From Calcarisporiella thermophila CBS 279.70 (Eukaryota > Calcarisporiellomycota): a DNA stretch of 64,000 nt. Below are positions 27,946-40,459 of this stretch, piece after piece. The notes under the pieces were generated by a model. That model was given only the letters and a program-made list of their open reading frames with translations, had not been told where the DNA came from and searched no databases. Every line of letters begins with the position of its first letter. Position 1 is the stretch's first letter. The stretch spans positions 1,459,125 through 1,523,124 of the forward strand of contig NW_027192192.1 of the NCBI RefSeq assembly GCF_041956535.1, read 5' to 3'. The position numbers and the translations under genes were made by a program.

Positions 27946-30808
27946 CTACATGGTTGCCTCTAGTGAGCGCATCACTTCGTCCAGCTGATGGTGGGACATG
28001 GAGGCGAGGATGGTGGATCGGAAGGCTGGAACGTTGTTTACACGCGGAGCCGCATCGGCAAGTGGGACGGGTGAATGCCCCTTTTCGTGCCTGACATGCA
28101 TTTGGCGCATTGGATTTCTACGCGGCACCGGGGGCGGTGGCAGAGGCTGAGATGGGGGAGGGGGTTGAGATGGAGTATTTGCTGCTGTGTACCGCACCGG
28201 AGAGGGCTGGTGAATTCGGCCCCACTCCTCATCCGCAGGGGAGTGGCTCAAAGCGGGGGCAGGGGGGCTGCGTCGGCGCCTTGTCGCGACCTCGGGTGGA
28301 TCTTCCAGATGGTTAGGCTGCTGCGGTTGCCGTGGACCTTCTCGCATAGGGGGGTGCCTCTTGGGTTCCATTTCCCTCTCGACAGCTCCTTTCTTCAACG
28401 AGTGCTTTGGCTCATCCATGTGCATGCTCGCCACTTGGAACCGCGCAGGCGGAACCTGGAGAGCAGACATCATGTCCTCGACACTTCCACTATGGGCGAT
28501 ATTCATGGCCACCTCGGGATGCGGTGCGTGCTTCATGGGCTTAGTGGCATGCGCAGGCATGGCCAGGGTGTTGCGGGCTGCTGATTGGGAGAGGGGAGGA
28601 GCATGCGGGCGTTCATAGTTCATGTTGGTCATGCGCCTATCCTCGGATCCGTGTCTTGGTCTCGATGGATGGCTGCCACCGGCAGCGCCCTCCAATCTCA
28701 TGAGCGAGGTCGCGTAGTGGTGGCTCGGCTTCTCGGGATGCGATGGCGAGCGCTTTCTGAGCATTGGGTTTTGCTGCAGCCTCTGGGTTGACGGCTGCAT
28801 CATAGAGTGCCGTTCCATGCCCCGGTCTATCAGAGGCACTCGGTTGTCCACAGGTTGCGGGGGCGGCCGCTTGGGTACGAGCTCAGGGATGCGCCTTGGC
28901 TCCTGGAACACCACGATGGGCCGACCGTCACGCATCACCGTGCCTCCGCTCCAGAGAGCCTCTTTATCGTAGTGGGAGGCCGGGCGGTCGAGTACGCTGG
29001 AATCTCTGGCTTGGGAGTTGAGCACGGCCATCCGATGCGCTGAGCTTCTCTGGCCCCTCAGATGAGGGGGGGAGAGTGCGTGGCGGGAAAGAGCGATGGA
29101 GGCCGTGCTGGTGTTCCTGTTCACAAAGGGCAGTGGGTGGTGTTCCATCTCCTCCCTATGTGGCTGATGCAGCTGCGAGTGTTGCTGTCGCAGCGCTCCA
29201 ACCGACACCGACTTGCGAATAGAGCTCCTGTTCCAAAAGTGGGCGTCGCCGATTACCTCCACCACGGAATCCCTGGGATTCTCGTGGCCAAAGACCTCAG
29301 CGTACGCAATGGCGGCAAAATCCTCCTCATCCATCTCAGACCCCTTCTTACCCAGCCCACCTGCCCCCACAAACCACTTTCCAGATACTGTGCGGGCAAC
29401 GTTGTGCTTGATTTTGGTGAGTCGCTGCTGGAAATCGTGCCATCGTTCGCTCTCCTCCGGGGGAGGCGGGCTGGTGAGACTCTCGTCCCTTACTGCAAGC
29501 GGTACCGTTTTGATATGACATGTGGCCGAGACCAATCGAGGCGCTGAAATCTCCTTTGCTGCCATGGTCCGGCGTCGAGGACCGGCCGCTAAGCTATCCG
29601 GCACCTCAAGAGGATTTTCACTCTGTATATTTAACATGTCAAAGGCAGCTCCTAGGGGCTCGCGCCGTTGCGCATGCTCAGAGCTGGGGGTTTCGGGGGT
29701 GTTTTCATGAGACGTGGAGGTGGACGATGTCCCATTGGAGGCGATGCTTGCACTGCGAGAGCCAGAGCAGTGAAGCGAGAAAACGGCATCGATGTCGAGG
29801 GGAGAGAAGGTTGGCAGTCGCGGGAGCGCGTGAGAAAATGAAGAGGAGCGGCGCCGAGCAGCTCGAGACACCTCGACATCGTCTTCTCCTTCATCGTCTG
29901 CCTCTTGCTCAACCTCCTCTACCAAGGGTTTTTCAATTTCACCCGCCTCTTCGTTATTGACGCTGAGAAGAGAATCGACACTGGATGTGGTTGAATGGAA
30001 TGAGCTTTCTCTCATATCGAGAGGAGTGGGAGCCCGAGCGGCTCGCACAGGTCGTTCGGACGAAGCAGCGGAGGCCGAGGATCCCGATCGGGCCCGTGTG
30101 GTTATGCCACCGCTATGGTTTGTACCGGCGGATTTGAGGCTATCTCTTGTGTGTCTACTATGTTCGCTGCCAACGCTTTTCCGGCTTGATAAGGGCGCAA
30201 TTTTTGCAAGAGGAATATTGTCGGAATCGCTCTCGTGTTGGCTGGGTTCCGGTGCGGGCTCTACCGCCTTCGAAGTAGAGGCAACAACAGACTCTCTTGG
30301 CGAAGTGGTTTCCATCGAGGAGTCGGCAGTCGGGATCTAACAATAAGTCAAGGAGAAGTGTAAATCCTCTTCGAATGGTGTGATAACCTAGGCCTGCGGT
30401 CATATCTATACTTACGGGAGAATCCCTACAGTATTCATCAAGTACACACTCGACCCCTTTGCATCTCAATGTTTGTCTGCCGTCCCGCTGTGCAGAGGAT
30501 CTCCGCCGCCTGCCTCCAACGGACGCATAGCTTGGCCGTTTCCCCATCAGGCCATATCCCTCCAGCATTAGGGACGAGGCGGACGACTTGCGAACAGAGG
30601 TGCGCCAGAGAGAAAAGAACTTTCTACGGCTTATCTTGGCGGTCGATCCTCGCCGCACGCGTAGGGTCGTAAACACCCGGTAGCGCGGGCGCAGGAGGGA
30701 GAGGGCGGCACGGGTGGGGCTAGGGCGCGTGTGGGTGACGGCGTTGGTCCACATGGCTACCTGCCGACGCGGCTTCCCTCTCTTCAGAGAGGAGAGGTGT
30801 GATGGCAT
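27946..30808 (-). CDS. Large intrinsically disordered protein of unknown function
   Basis: Two exons, 30808-30416 and 30336-27946, join in phase 0 to 927 residues. The intron has a textbook GTAAGT donor, and the long downstream frame alone would miss the first 131 residues. The N-terminus is basic (RRRRSS, SLLRPRYRVF). Residues about 140-380 are serine-rich and acidic. One compact, probably folded segment lies at about 425-500 (ERWHDFQQRLTKIKHNVART, DFAAIAYAEVFG, SVVEVIGDAHFWNRSSIRKS). The rest is proline/histidine/arginine-rich, ending LDEVMRSLEATM. No catalytic motif or membrane segment is visible. The composition suggests a regulatory or scaffold protein. I do not recognise the family. Confidence 0.75.
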
Positions 30809-31804
30809 TTTAGCAAGCAATAGCTCCAGTCTTTGACAAAGGAGAGAAGATAAACCTCGGGGCGGGTTTGACTATGATACAAGGGCTCTCTGCCTTTCGC
30901 GTTTAAGCTTGGGGAACCGCAACAGAGCAAGGAGAGCAAAGATAGAGCGAGGGAGGGTTGGAAAAAGAACAAGAGAGCAGCAGAGAAGAAGGAGCAGGAG
31001 AAGAAGAGAAAGGAGTTGGAGTCATAGAACACAAGGAGGAAGAACAAGCGTAGGGGAAGATGTTTGAGGAAGAGGGTGAGCGGTAACAATCACACAAGCA
31101 GGCACGGAGCGGCAAAGGTGAGACAAAGGGAGCACAGAACCCCTTTCCCAGTACATTTCACTGGCCATAAAACCCATATCTCCGCGGCCAACGCGAAATG
31201 CAGCAATAGTTACATCCCATCGAATCCGTGTAACTCTGCTCCACCGCTCAATGGGAATGCGACTTTGACAGCTTTTTTGGATGCAATCGAAGCGATGATG
31301 TCAGCACCTCTTCCTCGCTCAATAAATCGGCGATGAAGATCGTCCGGGATGTCGAGCCCGGTGGATTGTGCACGCATCTGCTCAATCCAAGACATTAGGG
31401 GTGCGGATGAGTTGGGCGCTGAGCCGCTTGGCTCTTCAATAGCTGCACAAAGTTTCTAAACTAAGCTCATGGTCCGTTGGGATGAAACAATTCTAAAAAA
31501 AAAGCCTTCCCCATTAGTAGAAAGGAGGCGACCTAATAGGTAGTAAAACCTCTGTAGCCATATTAATGTCTCCATAGAAGGTTGTGAAAACCAAACACCA
31601 TGGTCATGATATCACTGTTTAATAATAATAAAGAGTAAAGAAGGCAAAAAAAAAAGGCTAAATATAGTCATAAAAGCTGAAAAAAGAATTAATCTCTCTA
31701 CTAAGAGTCTTTGGTCTAATAAAAAAAACATTAAGGAAAATGAAACCTTTTTTTACGCATAGAGCTTAGAGAGCCATACTCGAGGGTTGGCTCGTGTGTG
31801 TCCT
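30809..31804. other. Intergenic region upstream of disordered-protein gene
   Basis: About 1 kb. Positions 30,900-31,120 are strongly purine-rich on the plus strand. A 61-codon minus-strand frame (31395-31210) starting MSWIEQMRAQSTGLDIPDD has ordinary protein composition but no supported partner exon; see findings. The rest is AT-rich. Confidence 0.45.
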
Positions 31805-34800
31805 CTATTTGTAAGAGAGAATTGGCATCAACCATTTCTCGATCTTTTCCAGGTCCTCTCCCTTCCTGGCCGCATAGTCCTCCACCTGATCTCGCCCGAT
31901 CTTTCCAACCGCAAAGTACTTGGCCTGTGGATTAGCAAAGTATAAGCCACTCACCGAGGCCGCAGGGAACATGGCGAGCGATTCGGTGAGCTCGATCCCG
32001 GTTGTCTCCTTGATGTCGCACAAATTCCACATGGTGATCTTTTCGAGGTGATCTGGCTGGGTGGGATATCCAGGTGCTGGGCGAATCGACTTTAGTAATG
32101 GAATTGAGGGCGGCGGCAGGCGAAACGGGATCGCAGCGACACAAGGGTGGGAATACAATTCAATAAAATGGTTGGGCGCACAAATTAGTAAACAAAACCA
32201 AATCAGACGGCATAGCCTTAATGGAATGGTTACATACCCTGTATTTGACGGCCAAAAGATCCTCGACGCTCAACTGTTCATCCGGAGCGAAGCCCCAGTA
32301 CTCCTTGCGCACGTCCTCGTGCAAGGCCTCGGCCATGGCCTCGGCCAGACGGTCGGCTATGGCCTTCACCATGATCGAATTGTAGTCATCGCCGTCCTTT
32401 TCATACTGCGCACACAGCTCTTCACACCCAAACCCGGCACTGCACGCAAACAGTCCAATGTAGTCGGGGATGCCCGTTTCGCGCGGGGCAATGAAGTCCG
32501 ACAAGCAATGGTACGGCTCCTTGGAGTCCTTCTCGGATTGCTGGCGAAGCCCGTAAAATGTGGAGATCACCTCGGTGCGAGATTCGTCCGCGTACACCTC
32601 AATGTCGTCTCCGACGCTGTTGGCAGGGTAGAAGGCCAAGACGCCGCGGGCTTGGAGCAGATCTTGGTCGATAATTTTGTGCAACAGCTCTTGCGCGTCA
32701 TCGTACACGCGCTTGGCCTCGGCGCCCACTTTTTCGTCCTGGAAGATCTTCATCCCACGGTTCTGGTAGGCGGGGCGAAGCTGCCAGATCTGGAAGAACG
32801 GCCACCAGTCGATGCGTTCGGCACACTTCTTGAGAGAGTACTTGTCGAATACCTAAGAACAACAAATAGGGGGAAAGAGAGAGACGGAGAAAGGGAGAGA
32901 TCAGGGATGCGCACAAAAAAATTAGGGAGGAATGAAACATGGCCTCGAATATTCTACCTTCATGCCTAGGAACGTCGGCTTGACGGGCTTGGGCTCATTG
33001 GCCCAGTTGATCTTCATTCCGTTCTCTCTCGCTACCTGGATGCTCACATACTTTTTCTCCCGGATGGAATCGTAGTGATCCTCCCTGATTTCCTCGTACT
33101 CGTCCGCCACGTCCTCAGCGAATTGCTCCTTCACCTTCTCGTCCAGCAAGCTCGACACCACCACTACGGAGCGTGACGCATCGAGAACATGGACGGTCGG
33201 CTGCGAATACTTGGGTGCCACTTTCACGGCCGTATGAGTTTTGGAAGTGGTGGCACCGCCAATAAGAAGCGGCGTGGACATCCCCGACTTCTCCATCTCC
33301 GACGCAACATGGATCATCTCGTCGAGCGACGGCGTAATCAGCCCGGAGAGGCCAATGATGTTCGCACGCTCCTTGATGGCCACCTCGAGAATCTTCTCGC
33401 AAGGGACCATCACCCCGAGATCAATAACTTTGTAGTTGTTGCAGCCGAGAACAACGCCCACGATGTTTTTGCCGATATCATGGACATCCCCTACAAGGTC
33501 AACATTTACAAAGTTAGCGCGTTTTCCTAAGGAAAATCAAGAGAACTTCTCAATCTTTTACCCTTGACGGTTGCCAACACGACGGTCCCGTTGTAGGCTG
33601 GTTCGCCCGAGTCTAACGCGCCAGATTTAGCCAAATTCTCAAGGCGCTCTTGCTCCATGAAGGGAATCAGGTGATTCACCGCTTTTTTCATCGTGCGAGC
33701 CGACTTAATGACCTGTGGCAAGAACATTTTCCCTGAAAATGGCCATTTATGTGAATCTAAGGGTGAATAACAACCCAGATGCAGAAGGAGATGGAAACAT
33801 ACCGGCACCAAAGAGGTCCCCCACCACACTCATTCCATTCATAAGTGGACCCTCGATAACGTTCAGGGGTCTTGGGTATTTCTCCTTATTCAAACGCGCC
33901 TCCTCAGTATCTTCCACCACGTACTTCTCGATACCCTTCACAAGGGCATGCTTCAATCGCTCCTCAACGGTGCCCTTGCGCCATTCTTCCTCTGACGTGT
34001 CGTCTTTCTTTCCAGCCTTCCCGTGCTGCTTCGCGTACTCAAGCAGCTTCTCGGTCACCTCAGGGTCACGATTCCAGACTGCATCCTCACATAGCTGCAG
34101 GAGGTCTTTGGGAATCTCGTCGTAAACAGTAAGAAAACCTGCATTCACAATGCCCATATCCATGCCAGCCTTGATAGCGTGGAAAAGGAACACGCTGTGC
34201 ATTGCCTCACGCACTTTATCCATCCCACGGAATGAAAAGCTGAGATTCGATACACCGCCGCTCACCTGATGAATAGATATAGAAGAGATTTAGCACACAT
34301 GGGTATCAAACCATTTTTCAGGTACATATTGACAGCCTGTTTACCTTTGCGTGTGGGCAACCCTTCTTGATTTCCCGAGTGGCGTTGATGAATTCAACAC
34401 CATAGTTATTGTGCTCCTCCATCCCGGTACAAATGGTCAGGATATTGGGGTCGAAAATGATGTCATGCGGGTCGAAGCCGATCTTCTCGGTAAGAAGTTT
34501 ATAAGAGCGATGGCATATCTCAAACTTTCGTGAGCACACATCAGCCTGGCCAGTTTCGTCAAACTATAGGGCAAAGAACGAACGGATTGGTGTGGACACA
34601 GGAAATTGTCTAGAAAAAAATACTCACGGCCATCACTACAACCGCTGCACCAAATCTCTTGACAACTCGAGCCTTATTCAAGAAATCCTCCTCGCCCTCT
34701 TTCAACGAGATGGAGTTCACAATGCACTTGCCCTGGCTGCATTTGAGGCCCGCGGTGACGACTTCAAAGTTGGACGAGTCAATCATCAGAGGTATGCGCG

Positions 34801-36369
34801 ACACATCCGGATCCGACGCGAGCAAGTTGAGGAATGTGGTCATGGCTTGCTTTCCGTCAAGCATACCCTCGTCCATGTTGATGTCCATCACTTGCGCTCC
34901 ATTTTCAACCTGCGATTTGGCAATGGTCAGCGCCTCTTCAAACTCGCCCTTCAGCACATGTTTTGCGAATTTGCGCGAACCCGCCACATTGCACCGCTCG
35001 CCCACGTTGACAAAATTGATAGAACCATCGATCTTGAGCGGCTCCAGACCAGAGAGCATCATGCAGTCCGGGATCTTAGGGCGCTGCCGTGGTTTGTATT
35101 TGGAACATGCCTCGGAAATTGCTTTGATATGCGCAGGTGTAGTTCCACAGCATCCACCCAAAATATTCACCAGGCCTTCCTTGGCAAACTCCTCCACTGC
35201 TGCAGCCATCATTTCGGGGGTCTCGTCGTACTCGCCAAAGGCATTCGGTAGGCCGGCATTAGGGTATACGATCACAAACGAATCGGTTGCCCTGCTAATG
35301 TCCTGTACAAAAGGTCTCATCTGCGAAGCTCCAAGAGCGCAGTTCAGCCCAAGTGCGACGGGACGTGCGTGTCGAAGAGAGATGATAAAGGCTTCACCGG
35401 TCTGCCCGGAGAGGGTTCGTCCCGATTGATCGACGATAGTGCCTGAGATGAAAATAGGAATCCGTTGGCCTATCTCCTCGAAAAGTAAGTCCAGTGCATA
35501 GACGGCAGCCTTGGCGTTGAGGGTGTCGAAGATGGTCTCAACGAGGAAGATGTCGGCACCGCCGTCAAGTAGACCCTGGGCTTGCTCTTTATATGCCTCA
35601 ACCAGCTCATCAAAAGTAACCTAAGGGGAGGAAAAGCCATAAGTCTTAGGAAAACACGGAGCGAGGCAAAGCCCGATATTTACATTACGATAGGCAGGGT
35701 TCTCCACTGATGGAGAAATAGAGCAAGTTCGATTGGTAGGCCCCATAGCACCCAGCACAAAACGTTTTCGGCTCGGATCTCTCAACATCATCTATTGCGT
35801 GCATCCATTAGATTCTGAACATAGTACAACCAGAAGATAAAGCTTTCTCGCTTACTTCATGGCATGCCTCTTTGGCGATTCGTGCAGCAGCCTTGTTCAG
35901 TTCATAAGAGTAATCCTCTAGCGCATAATCAGCCTGCGCAATTCTTGTGCTGCTAAAAGTGTTGGTCTCGATCATATCAGAACCGGCCTCCAAGTATTGT
36001 ATATGGATTTTCTTGATTGCCTCGGGCTGGGTAAGAACCAAGACATCGTTGTTGCCACGGAGATTTTTAGCGTGGGACTTGAAAAGATCCCCTACGAGCA
36101 AAGAGATATGGTAAAGGCTACCCGAATAGAGTGCAAGTCATGGCGGGGAGAAAATACCTCGAAAATCTTCTTCTGTGAACTTGAAGCTTTGGATAACCGT
36201 CCCCATGCCTCCGTCTAATTGAAGAGCAGTTAGTCAAATGCAGTTCGGGAATCTCGGGAGAATCCGAAAAAGAATAGGTACCAATGAACATGATGCGCTC
36301 CTGGAGCGCGTTCTCCAGGTACCGCTCAACCTCCTGGGGTTGCAAATCAATAGGGTCGGTAACCATCAT
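31805..36369 (-). CDS. metH: Cobalamin-dependent methionine synthase (MetH)
   Basis: Eleven exons: 36369-36282, 36214-36158, 36091-35856, 35792-35685, 35620-34628, 34563-34345, 34265-33803, 33732-33562, 33490-32958, 32852-32238 and 32089-31805. They splice in frame to 1255 residues, against 1227 in E. coli. The enzyme transfers the methyl group of methyl-tetrahydrofolate to homocysteine through methylcobalamin in the cytosol. Domains: homocysteine-binding (DGGMGT; zinc ligands Cys257, Cys320, Cys321, offset by ten from the E. coli ones), pterin-binding ([22 protein letters not shown]), cap domain, B12-binding with lower-ligand His782 in DVHDIGKN, and the AdoMet reactivation domain ([12 protein letters not shown]). 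Every expected motif is present, so it should be active. The last acceptor lies unusually close to a TACTAA element; the frame favours it, but the exact boundary is the least certain of the eleven. Confidence 0.97.
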
Positions 36370-36789
36370 CTTCTCGATGGTCGAGTAGAATGAGAACGCA
36401 GCGAAAAAGTGTTGAGCAAGTCACACCACGTTTACTCAGACTGGCTCTAGATTCTGAGAGAGTATTTGCTCACGCTAACGTTATCAATTTTTTTGTTTTC
36501 AGCTCAACAAATGAAAATTTGTCTTATCAAGATTGCATCCATGCAGAAATTGTCAGAATATATATTATTAGCCCATGGTAGAGAAGAAGGAGGAGGCGAT
36601 TAACTATATGCAGCTTAAAAAAAAGGGGGAGTATAGCAATGAAAAGGAGAAAGAAAAACATATTTCATATCTTGGAAGAAATATCAAACACAATGATAAT
36701 TAACAGAAAGAGAAAAAAAATAGAGATATCAGCAGAAGCCAGAAGCAGTTTCAGTGAATTAACAAGAATAAATTATAAAGAGATACAGC
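36370..36789. other. Intergenic region upstream of metH
   Basis: About 420 AT-rich, purine-rich bases between the metH start and the 3' end of the PP4 subunit gene. No gene or regulatory element recognised. Confidence 0.5.
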
Positions 36790-39700
36790 TCATGCACATA
36801 AAGGCTGGGTATCAACTTCCATTTCCTCCATCTCTCTTCCTCTCTCCTCTTCCCCTTGGCCCTCTACTGGTTGATTGTCTCTATTCTCAGAAGCATTGCC
36901 CGTATTCTCGACACCAGCGGCCGATTCCGGTCCTAAAATCACCGCCCACCGTGCTACGAAAGACCTTACATCTTTAGAAGCATCTTGAGAGAGATAGCTC
37001 ACCACCTCCTCCAAGGCCTTATTCTCTTCATCCTTGCGATTCTCCATCAGCACCGCTATGGAGCGCGCGACAGATATCCTAACATTAACCACGGGGTCCC
37101 TTGCGAGGCGGAACAACCGCGGTAAGAACCAGGATCCAAAATCCCATGCGAGAGAAGAGGTTGAGTAAGAATAGTGCCTAGTGATCTCGGCCCAAATCTG
37201 TACAAAGACGACGCGTGAGCGGTAAGAGTCCGCGCTCAAGAAATCGTCAAGTTTGGAGAGTATGATTTCAAGAGGCGGAGTTGGGGGCGCTGACTCAGCG
37301 TTAGAGTCGACTTTGGAGGTAGAGTCGACGGGAACATGTCTAAGTGCATTTTCTAAAATATTGGGGAACTTGTTTTTTCCCAAGAAGAATCAAAAATGAA
37401 TATCAAGCTAACCGGTAGGGAGGACAAGACACTTACACATTTAACCCCGGACTCCCTGACACTGGATACTTCGTCCATACAAGCACGCAGAATCAACGGC
37501 AGCAAATGTTCAATAATCTCTTCTATACCATATAGATTACAGAGCGAGCCGATCTGACTAACAAAGAGACACCGTTGCCGCCAATTTGTCGTTACACTCT
37601 CCCATACATCCTTAAGCAACGGGAGATATTCACAGCGAGTTGCTAGAGGAAGACATTCAATGAAAGAGGCAAGGCCCTCGAGTACTCCTTGCTTAACCTA
37701 TATAGGAATCTTTAATTAAGACACCACAATTCTGCATATATAAAACCCCGGCCAATCTTTACATCGTCCACATCCATTAGGTAAAGGGCAAAGATAGAAA
37801 CAAGGTCATGGTCTGCGTTCTCCGGGCCTATAATTCTCGCTATTTCATGAAGAGAATAGGCCAATGTTCTCCTAACTCTAAACTATTTAGACCCAAAAAT
37901 GGCCGGAAAAGTAAAGCGAATAAATTAGTACGCATGAAAGAGCAGAGGCAAACTCAAGCAGGCCCTCTATTCACCTGATGGTCCCGTGCTAATATCAGAT
38001 AGGCCTCGCGAAGTTCCTCCCACCGATCTATTCCCATGGTCAATACAACTGCTGGAAAATTGTAGGCGCACGTCGATGCACGATCTGGCTCCAGTTTTAT
38101 TATTTTTCCGGCGTCTTCTCCGCTGGGGGTAACAAGCGACAAGAAAAACTGAACCAGTGCATCTGGAACCATGGATTCATTCAGGAAATTTGCAAAGAGC
38201 TCGCCAATAATTGTTCCAAGCGCGTTGCGCACGCTACGGCTAACATCATCGCGGAATAACTCGATTGCCTGAACGGCCATCTCTGATTTGAGATTTGAGG
38301 GAAGATGAGAGAGTAAATGTGGTAATGAAGTGACTGCCGAACGGCGCACGTGCCAAATACTATCATGTGCAAATTGGGTGTATAACGGAATCTATTATCC
38401 AAAATAGACGGAAAGAATTTTTTTAGGAATTAAAATACAAAACCATCATATAAATAAATATTGACCAGCTTTGACACCACGATATCTTGAGGCACAACGT
38501 CCGCCAAGCTGCCCACGGTGGTTGCAGCTTCCTGAAGTTTAGATATTTGGGTATCCAATATTAATAAACATCTTGGAGGTCTGAGAGAACCGAGAAACTA
38601 CTAACTCTTCTTGCATAGTGATCTTGATCATTAGCCCTACTTTCCAAGAGGGGTATAAACAGCCCGGTGCATTTGTCTGCCCCCAGAATAGGAGCTAAAG
38701 ATGATATTACCTAATACAGAGAAAAAAAGCACAGGTAAATAAGTGGGAGATTCCGAGCATCTATGAATAATAAGTGCATACTGAAAGCATGATAATTCTA
38801 CACAATGCAGCCTCTGCCCCTCCCGAGTCTATATCTGGTGTTTCATCCCCCTGCCTATATAACCCCATCACTATTCCCTCGAACACTTCATTATCAATGA
38901 TGTCCTCCGGAAGATTTGTTGCCATGGTTACGATCGCCTGCGTCGTCTGGCTAACAATCGTTGAATTTTGGCTTTGAAGAAGATTAATTAGGATAGGAGC
39001 AAACGCCTGGGGTGGGATGTGGGCCCGTGGTTTGTCCTGTTCTGAGCGCTCAGAAGATCCCGAATCCAACGACTTTGCAGATGCTGAAGGTTGATCTGCT
39101 AACTCGGTCGAGGGTTTCAATGCCACCGCCTCAGTGTTGGTTCGATTGGCGTATCGAGACAGCCGAGAATAATCGGGTGGCGCTTTCTTGAATAAGAAGA
39201 ATGAGAAAAGATGAGCGTTCACTGTGCACTTTAGTAGAGGTTGAATCAATTTACTTCGAGATAGAATAGAAGAATTTCCTCGAGAACAGACGACAAAGTT
39301 TCCCTTACGCCCTCCTCTGGAATAGCGAGACTTAATTAAAAATACATGATATTATAATTTCATTATCCTCTTACCCGGATCTTCTGCAAGCGTCTTCAAA
39401 ACAGGAATCCCCCGCTCTACAGCATCATGTAGATCCATTTCTCGGAGTAGAGATGGCAATTCCTTTGCAAGGAAATTTCTGTCAAAATATAAAAACACAA
39501 CTGTCAAGCATATAGAGCCGAAATGAATTCTACTGAAATTCACCTGTGAAAAAGGAAACTGCTTTCCGTCAAGGCCTCCATTTTTTTCGCTGGAGGAAGG
39601 GGCCGATCAGCCAGAAATTCGCCCTCTTCACCCAATAAAACTGCCTCCGGGGTCGTATCTTTAGTAAGATGGATTAGATGTCGGGCAAGATTCTAATCAT

Positions 39701-39860
39701 CAAGTGCACATAAATTACCAGAAGATTCAATCGCCATAGCTTCCAATAGTGCATCAGAGCTTAGGTCATCAATACTAAGTGGCATATCATTTTGTAGAGC
39801 ATTCTCTGGGGATTTGGTGAGTTCGCCGTTATGAGCAGATGTCGGCTCCTCCTCCTCCAT
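36790..39860 (-). CDS. PPP4R1: HEAT-repeat protein, PP4 regulatory subunit 1-like
   Basis: Exons 39860-39719, 39658-39544, 39478-39375, 39316-39255, 39186-38782, 38710-38606, 38531-38466, 38391-37975, 37882-37763, 37697-37437 and 37368-36790 all join in frame. The N-terminus is acidic. HEAT repeats follow (for example LHDAVERGIPVLKTLAEDPG, HDSIWHVRRSAVTSLPHLL, PVVNVRISVARSIAVL), and the C-terminal tail is acidic. The order of repeats, SFIECLPLATRCEYLPLLKD and VTTNWRQRCLFVSQIGSL resemble PPP4R1/PP2A A-type scaffolds, which bind a phosphatase catalytic subunit. The start is uncertain: 39860 is the first ATG in the frame, but LGFDFSDLAM just upstream is also open after an AG, so a short 5' exon may exist (possibly an ATG near 40230). 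One donor is GTCAAT, non-consensus. Confidence 0.82.
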
Positions 39861-40459
39861 CGCAAGATCGCTGAAATCAAACCCAAGATCTATAGACACA
39901 ACACATGAGCAATGGAGCAAATTACAATCACGGCCATAGAATGTCCAGATCGAAGATTTGAAATTTCCTCGAAGAGAACTTTATCGGGTTCTCTCTCTCT
40001 CCCCAATCATTCCAGTAAAATCCACCAAACACAGCCGAGATAACTTGCCTGCCATTGACAAACACTGTTATATATTTTTCCCAAACAACCAACTGAGACA
40101 GGAGATGTGCATCCAATTTGAAGTAGAATAAAGCTAGCTGTAAAAGTTGTAGTTGTGGATAAGGACGTGATACTTCAATTTTGCGTTCAAATGCTTTCGT
40201 CATTATGCTTCCGTCATCGATAAATCATTCGATACCGATCATTTAAGGAATCTATGGCCTGTGCGCTCTACCAAAACGTTGGGTCTATCTTTTTCACACT
40301 CCCTAACCACAAAAAAAGGAATAGAGGGGCATTTAAAGATTGGAAGTGAAATTTTTAATTGAAATTATAACATTCCCAGTCAATAGATTTAGTCCATTCG
40401 AGACCAACCGGTGACATTGAGAGAAGGCTGCATTGGAACCAGAATCCCACGTCTCTAAT
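39861..40459. other. Divergent promoter region (PP4R1-like / DCAF7)
   Basis: About 600 bases. It may include a small undetected 5' exon of the minus-strand gene. A 91-codon minus-strand frame (40203-39928) overlaps this but does not splice in frame to the downstream exon. Confidence 0.45.

Noticed and set aside
39928-40203. 91-codon frame considered as the first exon of the PP4 subunit gene
   Set aside because: Its frame ends at a TGA and its phase does not match the downstream exon through the GTGATT...TATAG junction.
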